From the NCBI GenBank assembly GCA_934447715.1, contig CAKSER010000055.1, positions 1 through 8,213 of the forward strand: a DNA stretch of 8,213 nucleotides, given 5' to 3'. The position numbers were made by a program, and so were the translations under genes. Source of the DNA: an uncultured Eubacteriales bacterium (lineage in GTDB: Bacteria; Bacillota; Clostridia; Oscillospirales; CAG-272). Below are positions 1-5,978 of this stretch, piece after piece. The stretch's first letter is position 1, and every line of letters starts with the position of its first letter. Under the pieces are notes generated by a model that was not told the origin of the DNA, searched no databases, and saw only the letters and a list, made by a program, of their open reading frames with translations.

Positions 1-1450
1 CGCCGAAGCCTGTTACAAGCAGTCCTGCACAGCAGCTTATGCCGATCAGCATCATGAACAGCCTCTGCTTGTAGCGGAACATGTTGCGTATTGTGATCTT
101 TTGCAGGAATTTAAGCCGCTTCCACGCCGGCTTGATTTTTTCAAGGAAGACACGCTTGCCGGCTTTGCCTGCGCGCGGACGGATAAGAGCTGCAGGAACG
201 CTTTTAAGCGTGTTAAGACAGGATACAAACGCAGTCCCTAAAATGCTTATAAGAGCTGCCGTAAGCGTAATTAAAGCAAGCTTTGGGCTGAACAGATAGG
301 TCATCGGGGCAAAGTTGTAGATTGCGTTGTATGCAAGCCAGAAAATGTGCGGCAGGGCAAAGGTGCAGGAAAAGAAGCCGATTCCCCAACCTATAACCGT
401 CGCACTTCCGGCATACAGCATGTATTTTGCCACAATAGCCGCGTTGCTGAAGCCCAGCGCCTTTAAAACGCCGATCTGCGTGCGCTCCTCGTCAACCATT
501 CGCGACATTGTTGTCGCACATACTAAAATTGCAATTGCAATAAAGAATACGGGGAAGATGTTTGCAACGCTTTCAAGGATATCGGTGTCGTTTTGAAAGC
601 TGATATATCCGGCGTTTTCGTCTCTTGTAAGCAGGTAGGTCGACGGAGGTGTAAAGCCCATCGCCTCGGCAATCTCGGCTGTCACGCCGTATTCTTTAAG
701 CAGATTATTGTATCTTTCATCGGTTACGCTTTGTAAAAGTTCGTTTACCTTGTCCTTATAGCTGTCAATCAGCGTTTCGTATTCATCACTGTAGATTTTT
801 TCGGATTTGACAAGCTTCAGGTTAACCTCGGTAAAAGCCTCGCCGGTAAAGCATTCAGGCAGGACATAAAGGAAGGTATATACAGATCCGTTTCCGATGC
901 TTGTTGATCCCCGGTCAAGACCGATATACATAGGAGACGAAGCAAGACCGACGATTGTATATTTGCTTTCCTTCAGGCTTGATGAAGCGGACTCATCGTT
1001 TTCGTCTGCCACCCTTATTACCATGCCGATGTCCTGCTCGGTAAATCTTTTTGCGTCTGCAAGACACTCGTTTGTCTTTTCCGGCAGCCTTCCTGACTTA
1101 AGAGAGGGAAGATTGATGCTCTCGGGAAGGGCAAGCATTTTAAAGGGACGGACGGTGCCATCGCTTTCAAGAAGAATGTCGGCAGTCTTTGTTCCCTCCG
1201 CTTTTTCGATTCCGTCAAGCGAGGCAAGCTTGTCGACTTCATCCTTTGTAAAGCCGATTGTCGAAAGCAGACGGAAGTCGTAGAAATTCTGATTGTTTAA
1301 ATAATTGTTTCCGACATTCAGCATCGCGGCGGTGGTGATTTTCAACCCTGCAAAAAAGCCGGCGCTCAGCGCCACAATCAGCAGTATTGCCGAAAACCGT
1401 CCGAAAAACGAGCGGATCGTCCGCCATGTCATTTTTAAAACATATTTCAT
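1..1450 (-). CDS. FtsX-family ABC transporter permease (MacB-like), partial, C-terminus beyond left edge
   Basis: The reading frame is open without a stop for 483 codons from ATG at 1450 to the window edge. Visible parts: a short cytoplasmic N-terminus; a first membrane helix at about residues 18-38; an extracytoplasmic region of about 260 residues (40-297); hydrophobic segments near 298-315, 343-366 and 389-411; a basic linker with the RPRAGKAGKR motif near 425-433; and the start of another membrane helix near 463-480. The stretch RMVDEERTQIGVLKALGFS (317-335) is the hallmark of FtsX/MacB permeases. In large clostridial relatives a second FtsX unit follows the basic linker, so roughly half the protein is probably missing. 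AGGTGG at 1460-1455 is the ribosome binding site. The gene lies 11 nt after the ATPase gene, so both should be co-transcribed and form one complex. MacB-type systems couple cytoplasmic ATP hydrolysis to extracytoplasmic motion or efflux; the substrate is unknown. Confidence 0.9.
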   Translation of the reverse strand, partial: MKYVLKMTWRTIRSFFGRFSAILLIVALSAGFFAGLKITTAAMLNVGNNYLNNQNFYDFRLLSTIGFTKDEVDKLASLDGIEKAEGTKTADILLESDGTVRPFKMLALPESINLPSLKSGRLPEKTNECLADAKRFTEQDIGMVIRVADENDESASSSLKESKYTIVGLASSPMYIGLDRGSTSIGNGSVYTFLYVLPECFTGEAFTEVNLKLVKSEKIYSDEYETLIDSYKDKVNELLQSVTDERYNNLLKEYGVTAEIAEAMGFTPPSTYLLTRDENAGYISFQNDTDILESVANIFPVFFIAIAILVCATTMSRMVDEERTQIGVLKALGFSNAAIVAKYMLYAGSATVIGWGIGFFSCTFALPHIFWLAYNAIYNFAPMTYLFSPKLALITLTAALISILGTAFVSCLNTLKSVPAALIRPRAGKAGKRVFLEKIKPAWKRLKFLQKITIRNMFRYKQRLFMMLIGISCCAGLLVTGFG

Positions 1451-1461
1451 CTTACCACCTG

Positions 1462-2169
1462 TTACCACTCGATCTTGTCAATCGGAACAATGTCGGTATT
1501 TATCTCGTTTGAGCATATTTTTCCGCTTTTGATCCTGATCACGCGGTCTGCCATCGGGGCAATTGCCTGGTTGTGCGTGATTATGATTACGGTTGTACCT
1601 CTCTCCTTGCTCAGGTCGTAAAGCAGCTTAAGCACCGATTTTCCGGTCACATAATCAAGAGCTCCCGTCGGCTCGTCGCAGAGAAGAAGCCTCGGATTTT
1701 TTGCAAGGGCGCGTGCAATGGCAACCCTTTGCTGCTCTCCGCCGGAAAGCTGCGAGGGGAAGTTGTTTTCTCGCTCGGAAAGGCCGACCATATCAAGAGC
1801 CTTGTCTGCCGGAATCGGATCCTTGCACAGCTGTGCCGCAATTTCGACATTTTCAAGCGCCGTCAGGTTCGGAATCAGGTTGTAGAACTGAAACACAAAT
1901 CCGACATCGTGGCGCCTGTATTCGATCAGCTCGCGTCTTGAAAGGCTCGAAATGTCCTTTCCGTCAAAGATAATGCTTCCGCTTGTAATCGTATCCATGC
2001 CGCCGAGCATGTTCAGCAGAGTCGTTTTGCCTGCGCCGGAGGAGCCGAGCAGGACGCAGAACTCTCCTTTGTCGATATTGAAGCACACATCATCAAGCGC
2101 AGTTACCTGTGCATTTCCGCTGCCGTATATTTTCTTTACATTTTCAAATTCTATGTAATGTCCGGACAT
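1462..2169 (-). CDS. ABC transporter ATP-binding protein, MacB/LolD type
   Basis: A 235-residue ATPase with a full set of nucleotide-binding motifs, numbered from the chosen start: Walker A GSSGAGKTT (42-50), Q-loop glutamine in FVFQFYNL (94), signature LSGGEQQR (141-148), Walker B LLLCDE (161-166) followed by the D-loop ALD, and the switch histidine in IIITHN (199). The short length, the DEPTGALD sequence and the adjacent FtsX-type permease place it in the MacB/LolD/FtsE group rather than among nutrient importers. An in-frame ATG exists at 2184, but ATG at 2169 is preferred because GGAGGA (2181-2176) lies 6 nt before it and the upstream ATG would contain that site. It energises the permease encoded at 1-1450. 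All catalytic residues are present, so it should be active. Export of a peptide, antibiotic or lipid-like compound is possible but not shown. Confidence 0.95.
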   Translation of the reverse strand: MSGHYIEFENVKKIYGSGNAQVTALDDVCFNIDKGEFCVLLGSSGAGKTTLLNMLGGMDTITSGSIIFDGKDISSLSRRELIEYRRHDVGFVFQFYNLIPNLTALENVEIAAQLCKDPIPADKALDMVGLSERENNFPSQLSGGEQQRVAIARALAKNPRLLLCDEPTGALDYVTGKSVLKLLYDLSKERGTTVIIITHNQAIAPMADRVIRIKSGKICSNEINTDIVPIDKIEW

Positions 2170-2175
2170 TATCCA

Positions 2176-2181
2176 TCCTCC
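2176..2181 (-). promoter_or_regulatory. Ribosome binding site deciding the ATPase start
   Basis: GGAGGA on the minus strand is 6 nt upstream of ATG at 2169. It lies inside the five extra codons that would be added by starting at the ATG at 2184, which has no such site of its own. This favours the shorter, 235-residue protein. Confidence 0.8.
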
Positions 2182-2240
2182 CATAGCTGTTTTTTTCAGT
2201 GTCTGATATTTATCCGCTGCTTATTTGCTTATTACCGAGT

Positions 2241-2269
2241 ATTTTACAACATTTGTAATAATAAATCAA
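2241..2269 (-). promoter_or_regulatory. Sigma-A-type promoter of the ABC transporter operon
   Basis: On the minus strand, TTGATT (2269-2264) and TAAAAT (2246-2241) are separated by exactly 17 nt. This matches the housekeeping consensus at 4 of 6 (-35) and 5 of 6 (-10) positions. Transcription would start near 2234, giving a leader of about 65 nt before the ATPase start. The upstream SGNH gene ends in its own terminator, so this promoter is needed for the ABC operon. Confidence 0.65.
2244..2258. promoter_or_regulatory. Candidate operator: perfect 6-3-6 palindrome over the ABC promoter
   Basis: TTACAA-CAT-TTGTAA is a perfect inverted repeat with 6-bp arms. It overlaps the -10 (2246-2241) and most of the spacer of the leftward promoter. 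A dimeric repressor bound here would block RNA polymerase; GntR, MarR, PadR or TetR type regulators commonly control such efflux-like ABC operons. No regulator gene is in the window, so the binding protein is unknown and the assignment is inference from position and symmetry. Confidence 0.4.
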
Positions 2270-2347
2270 TGAAACGAAAGTGAATTTTTTAATAATTGCC
2301 CGTTTTATGCCGCAATCGGTCGGAAAGCCGGAAATATGACATGGTTT

Positions 2348-2394
2348 AAAAAAATCACTCTGTCGGTAAGGATACCTAAGAACAGAGTGATTTT
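2348..2394 (-). terminator. Intrinsic terminator of the SGNH hydrolase gene
   Basis: Thirteen complementary bases, AAAATCACTCTGT (2351-2363) and ACAGAGTGATTTT (2382-2394), flank an 18-nt loop that contains a smaller GGTA/TACC stem. In the leftward transcript the arm is followed by a run of seven U (opposite A at 2348-2354). The structure starts 6 nt after the SGNH stop codon and separates that gene from the ABC operon. Confidence 0.88.
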
Positions 2395-2399
2395 GATGT

Positions 2400-3371
2400 T
2401 TATTTGTACGGATGCGAAGCTATGTAGCTTAAAACAAACTCAAATCCGGCAGGGGAAAGGTGCAGACCGTCTCCGTTTGTGTATTCCTGCGGACGGTATC
2501 CGTTTTCGTCGACCATTTCGGATGCGGTATTTAAAAACGGAAGCTTGAATCTTTTTGCAATTTCCGCTATCAGCCCGTTTCCGTTGAAGATTACCGTGTT
2601 GTTTATGCCGTTGCTCGTGTCGTAGTTTGCGCAGAGGGGATAGATTGTCTGAAGAATGATTTTTGTTTTCGGAGAGGCTTTTTTGATGTCGAGAATTACC
2701 GACTCATAGTAGCCGGTAAACGCCTCCTCCGAAAGAAACGAAACTCCGTTTACGCCGAGGGTGATAATCAGATATTTCGGCTTGTGCTTCAGCGCCATTT
2801 CGTACAGGGTAAGCTCGGAGCCGTCGGTTGCGTCGTACAAAAGATCGGTTGTCGCCCTGAAAAGCGCAAGCGTTCCGTTTTTCGGAACCCAGACCTGCTT
2901 GTAGTCGACATATCCGTACGCATAAAGGCCGTAGGTTGTTGAGTCCCCCAGAAAAACGATATTGTCAAAATAGTCCTTTGGCGCCTTCCCAGTGCCAAGC
3001 TCTACCTCCGAGATCGTTTTAAGATACCCTTCGACCTTTTCCTTTCCGAGCTTGTCGCTTAGCTGATCCATAAAAGCCTTCGGCGGATCGTTTTTGTCCT
3101 GCGATGTTACTGTCTCATTTTTTGTTTCTTCTGTTATGTTCTGAATATAATCTGTTACACTTTCCGGTGGGTTTTCGGTTGTATCTGCAATACTGCCGCT
3201 TGCAGAGGGTGTTGTGTCCTCGGCTTCGGAACTGTCCGATGTGATTTCGGAATTGCCTGTCGTTTCCGCATCAGGTGAGTTATGTTGAACCTTGCTGCAG
3301 CAGCCAAAAATGCAGCAGCTAAAGAAGATAGCGAATGAGAAGAGTAACAATTTAAGAGATTTTTTTGCCAT
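2400..3371 (-). CDS. Secreted SGNH/GDSL-family hydrolase, putative lipoprotein
   Basis: A 323-residue protein. It begins with a lysine-containing n-region and a hydrophobic stretch (6-23) ending in a lipobox-like IFGC, giving a likely lipidated Cys24. An acidic Ser/Thr/Glu-rich linker (about 30-97) follows, as expected for a surface lipoprotein on a Gram-positive-type envelope. The catalytic domain (about 105-323) has block I FLGDSTTYG with nucleophile Ser144, block III LGVNG (Gly206, Asn208) in place of GxND, and block V DGLHLS with Asp301 and His304. SGNH enzymes are esterases or lipases that often remove acetyl groups from carbohydrates; the substrate here is not known. AAAGGGG (3392-3386) is the only candidate ribosome binding site and has a long spacer of 14 nt. 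The gene is transcribed divergently from the rhamnose operon, which suggests but does not prove a role in attacking decorated rhamnose-containing glycans. Family assignment is firm; lipid attachment is likely. Confidence 0.88.
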   Translation of the reverse strand: MAKKSLKLLLFSFAIFFSCCIFGCCSKVQHNSPDAETTGNSEITSDSSEAEDTTPSASGSIADTTENPPESVTDYIQNITEETKNETVTSQDKNDPPKAFMDQLSDKLGKEKVEGYLKTISEVELGTGKAPKDYFDNIVFLGDSTTYGLYAYGYVDYKQVWVPKNGTLALFRATTDLLYDATDGSELTLYEMALKHKPKYLIITLGVNGVSFLSEEAFTGYYESVILDIKKASPKTKIILQTIYPLCANYDTSNGINNTVIFNGNGLIAEIAKRFKLPFLNTASEMVDENGYRPQEYTNGDGLHLSPAGFEFVLSYIASHPYK

Positions 3372-3454
3372 ACTATTACTTTTTTCCCCTTTCGAAAAGC
3401 CTGATAAGCATTAATATGACCATAAAAAGAGTTAATTTTCTGCTTATCCCGATA

Positions 3455-3483
3455 ATTCTACTACAAAAATCAATTTATGTCAA
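3455..3483 (-). promoter_or_regulatory. Sigma-A-type promoter of the SGNH hydrolase gene
   Basis: On the minus strand, a perfect TTGACA -35 (3483-3478) and TAGAAT -10 (3460-3455, 5 of 6) are separated by 17 nt. The predicted start near 3448 gives a leader of about 77 nt. The -35 is only 17 bp from the -35 of the rightward promoter, so the two polymerase sites are back to back. Confidence 0.72.
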
Positions 3484-3510
3484 TATTTTGCGGTTTTTCA
3501 TTGATTTTTG
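3464..3510. promoter_or_regulatory. Candidate operator: perfect 11-bp inverted repeat across the divergent promoters
   Basis: CAAAAATCAAT (3464-3474) and ATTGATTTTTG (3500-3510) are perfect inverted copies separated by 25 bp. One arm lies in the spacer of the leftward promoter and the other covers the -35 of the rightward promoter. Arm centres are 36 bp apart, between three and three and a half helical turns. The symmetry suggests one regulator acting on both genes through paired sites. The regulator is not encoded here, and AT-rich arms make chance more likely than for GC-rich ones. Confidence 0.45.
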
Positions 3511-3529
3511 ATGTATAATGTGATAAAAT
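3501..3529 (+). promoter_or_regulatory. Sigma-A-type promoter of the rhamnose operon
   Basis: TTGATT (3501-3506) and TAAAAT (3524-3529) are separated by 17 nt. Predicted transcription starts near 3536, giving a leader of about 84 nt before the GH78 gene. A perfect TATAAT also occurs at 3514-3519, but it has no -35 at a normal distance. The leader holds a weak 7-bp hairpin (3558-3564 with 3587-3593), which is not convincing as a riboswitch. Confidence 0.65.
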
Positions 3530-3619
3530 GTCAATGTTAATTGGTTTGCTGAATACACTGGGAAAGAAGCGGATAAATTTATTATATTCCCGGTATTTTA
3601 ATTAATTCGGAGGACAGTA

Positions 3620-5899
3620 ATGACGGGTTTTAAGGCAGCCGTTCCGGTATGGCCGGCGATATATGAAAACGAGTGGAATATCCTGCTTTCCTTTACATCC
3701 GAAGTGAAAAAAGAAAGCGGCAGATATGTTTTTAAAGCCGCAGCGGATAATTTCTATCGGCTCTTTATAAACGGCAGATTTGTTTTCTTCGGCCCGGAAA
3801 GATGTGCCAAGGGCTCGTGGCGTGTCGACGAGATCGATGTGACAGACGAGCTTGATGACGGAAATAACATAATAAGAATAGACGTAATCCACTACGGAGT
3901 CGGCTCGTTTTACTATGTAAACCAGAAGGGCAAGGCATTTCTTCAGGCAGAGCTGCTTTGCAACGGTACTCCGGTCTGCTATACCTTTGAAAACGGCGGA
4001 GGCTTTACCTGTCGGCGCTGCCTTTCAAAGGAACAGAAGGTGGAGCGCTTCAGCTTTCAGCGCCCGTTCCTTGAAAGCTACACGCTTCCGCTCGAATATT
4101 CAGAGCCGCTTGAGCTTTCCGGAAAGGAGAATATAAAGCTTCTTAAAAGGGGCGCACCGTATCCGCTTTTTGCGCCGGCATATCCCGTAAAGGAGCTTGG
4201 GGTAGGAGATTTTAAGGTAAATGAGAATGTAAGCATCAAGCCGTACGACAGAAGAATCGAAAACAAAATGTCGGATTACTGCTACGATGCTTCGGAAATT
4301 AAAACACTCTATTGCGAAAAAAGAGCAGGCTTTGAAATTTCCGAAATAAACAGGACAGAAAAAGCACTTACCGAGAAATACGAGTTTTCGCTCAACGGCG
4401 GAAGATGGACGCTTCTTGAGCTTGAGTCGGAATTAAGCGGCTTTGTTTCGCTTGATATCTGTGCAGAAGCGGATTCCGAGATATATATTACATTTGATGA
4501 AATCCTCTGCGGCGGAATTGTTGACGTGCGTAAGAGAAACGACTCCTGCACCGGAATTATCCGCCTTAAGGTCAAAAAGGGAAAACACAGCTTCCTCGGC
4601 TTTGAGCCTGTCTCGATGAAGTTTTTCCAGATCTTCTGCCTTGAGGGAAACGTAAAAATTTCCGATTTCCATCTTATAAGATTTGAAAATTCAGATGTTA
4701 ACAGAGCGCGCTTTGAAAGCTCAGACGAGGCTTTGAACAGAGTTTTTTCTGCGGCGGTTTCGACATATGCGCAAAACGCGGTCGATCTTTATACCGACTG
4801 CCCGTCAAGAGAAAGAGCCTGCTGGCTTTGTGACAGCTTCTTTACCGCAAGGACAGAAAGGGATCTCTGCGGTTCATCTGCAATCGAACATGATTTCCTT
4901 GAAAACTTCATAATAGCTGAGAGCTTTACAATTCCGAAGGGAATGCTCCCGATGTGCTATCCGTCGGATTCGCTTGACGGATCCTTTATCCCGAACTGGA
5001 CGATGTTCTTCTACCTTCAGCTTGAGGAATATTTTATCAGAACCGGCGACAGGAAGCTTATCGATGCGGCAAAGGAAATGGCATATGACATGATAAGCTA
5101 TTTTGACAGATTCGAAAACAGCGATAGTCTTCTTCAGGATCTTGAAAGCTGGGTGTTTGTCGAATGGTCGCAGGCAAATGAATGGATAAGCGATGTCAAC
5201 TTCCCGACAAACATGCTCTACTACCATACCCTGTGTGTTATATCGAGACTGTATAACGATGATCGGATCGCAAAAAAGGCAGAAAAGTTAAAGAAATCGA
5301 TTTTGCGCCTTTCGTTTAACGGAACCTTTTTTGAGGATAATCTTGAAAAGAACGAAAACGGAGAGCTTGAAAGAAAGGGACATATTTCCGAGGTCTGCCA
5401 GTATTATGCATTCTTCTCGGGTGTTGCGGATGCAAAAACCCATCCGGATCTGTTAAGAAGAATTATAAACGATTTCGGTCCGGGACATAAGTGCGAAACT
5501 GTCTATGACAATGTTTTCCCGGCAAATACCTTTATCGGCAATTTCCTTCGTATGGAGATTCTTTCAGAGGCAGGAAAGCAGGAGCAGCTTATTTCCGAGA
5601 TTGTCGAATACTTTGACTATATGGCAAGGATGACAGGAACGCTCTGGGAAAACGACGAGCCGTATGCAAGCTGCAATCACGGCTTTGCATCTCATCTTGT
5701 AAGAATCTTCTACCGCGACATCCTCGGAATTGCAAGGGTGGACGATAACGAAAAAAAGGTATACCTTTCTGACAGCTACTGTGCTCCGAACAGCGTAGAT
5801 ACCGTGCTTCCTGCTGCTTTCGGAGAGATTAAAATCAGTATCCGCGACAGGAAAAGAGATGTTATCCTGCCTGACGGATATACGGCTGTTAAGCTTTGA
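3620..5899 (+). CDS. Alpha-L-rhamnosidase-like glycoside hydrolase, GH78 type, cytoplasmic
   Basis: A 759-residue protein likely to hydrolyse terminal alpha-L-rhamnose from small rhamnosides. The N-terminal beta-rich part contains YRLFINGRFVFFGP (46-59), typical of the rhamnosidase N-terminal domain. Further beta modules reach to about 360, followed by an all-helical region (about 365-705) expected to form the (alpha/alpha)6 catalytic barrel, and a short beta C-terminal domain (about 706-759). The signature DCPSRERACWLCD (393-405) keeps acidic residues at Asp393, Glu398 and Asp405, the spacing known for the Bacillus enzyme RhaB. TLWENDEP followed by SCNHGFASH (674-692) gives Glu677 as the likely general base. 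Usual Gly residues in the signature are replaced by Cys401 and Cys404. No signal peptide is visible and about 20 cysteines are present, so it is probably cytoplasmic and shorter than many multidomain GH78 enzymes. GGAGGA (3609-3614) precedes ATG by 5 nt. It heads the operon with rhaA and rhaD. The aglycone is unknown. Confidence 0.87.
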   Translation: MTGFKAAVPVWPAIYENEWNILLSFTSEVKKESGRYVFKAAADNFYRLFINGRFVFFGPERCAKGSWRVDEIDVTDELDDGNNIIRIDVIHYGVGSFYYVNQKGKAFLQAELLCNGTPVCYTFENGGGFTCRRCLSKEQKVERFSFQRPFLESYTLPLEYSEPLELSGKENIKLLKRGAPYPLFAPAYPVKELGVGDFKVNENVSIKPYDRRIENKMSDYCYDASEIKTLYCEKRAGFEISEINRTEKALTEKYEFSLNGGRWTLLELESELSGFVSLDICAEADSEIYITFDEILCGGIVDVRKRNDSCTGIIRLKVKKGKHSFLGFEPVSMKFFQIFCLEGNVKISDFHLIRFENSDVNRARFESSDEALNRVFSAAVSTYAQNAVDLYTDCPSRERACWLCDSFFTARTERDLCGSSAIEHDFLENFIIAESFTIPKGMLPMCYPSDSLDGSFIPNWTMFFYLQLEEYFIRTGDRKLIDAAKEMAYDMISYFDRFENSDSLLQDLESWVFVEWSQANEWISDVNFPTNMLYYHTLCVISRLYNDDRIAKKAEKLKKSILRLSFNGTFFEDNLEKNENGELERKGHISEVCQYYAFFSGVADAKTHPDLLRRIINDFGPGHKCETVYDNVFPANTFIGNFLRMEILSEAGKQEQLISEIVEYFDYMARMTGTLWENDEPYASCNHGFASHLVRIFYRDILGIARVDDNEKKVYLSDSYCAPNSVDTVLPAAFGEIKISIRDRKRDVILPDGYTAVKL

Positions 5900-5927
5900 C
5901 TTGGACGGCGGATTGAACTGTCCGAGT
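5899..5927 (+). other. Intercistronic hairpin between the GH78 gene and rhaA
   Basis: Positions 5899-5908 pair with 5918-5927 in a 10-bp stem that includes two G-U pairs, around a 9-nt loop. The stem begins at the last base of the rhamnosidase stop codon. It has no U-run after it, so it is not a normal terminator. It could stabilise one mRNA segment or cause partial attenuation before the downstream genes. The rest of the 79-nt gap is AT-rich and ends in the rhaA ribosome binding site. Confidence 0.4.
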
Positions 5928-5978
5928 TATAAATTGGTAATAATGATATAAATAATATAAATACGGGAGGAAAAAACA

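Noticed and set aside
897..1283. A 128-codon plus-strand open frame
   Set aside because: It is antisense to the FtsX-type permease, which continues unbroken across it. The translation is Ser/Arg-rich low-complexity sequence typical of antisense frames.
2170..2184. Upstream ATG adding five residues to the ATPase
   Set aside because: Those bases contain the GGAGGA ribosome binding site for ATG at 2169, so the longer form is unlikely.
3514..3519. Perfect TATAAT box as the rhamnose promoter -10
   Set aside because: No -35-like hexamer lies 16-18 nt upstream; TAAAAT at 3524-3529 pairs with TTGATT at exactly 17 nt and is the better choice.
3558..3593. Hairpin in the rhamnose operon leader as a possible riboswitch or attenuator
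   Set aside because: Only 7 bp with a G-U pair and a 22-nt AT-rich loop; no conserved aptamer core or terminator U-run follows.
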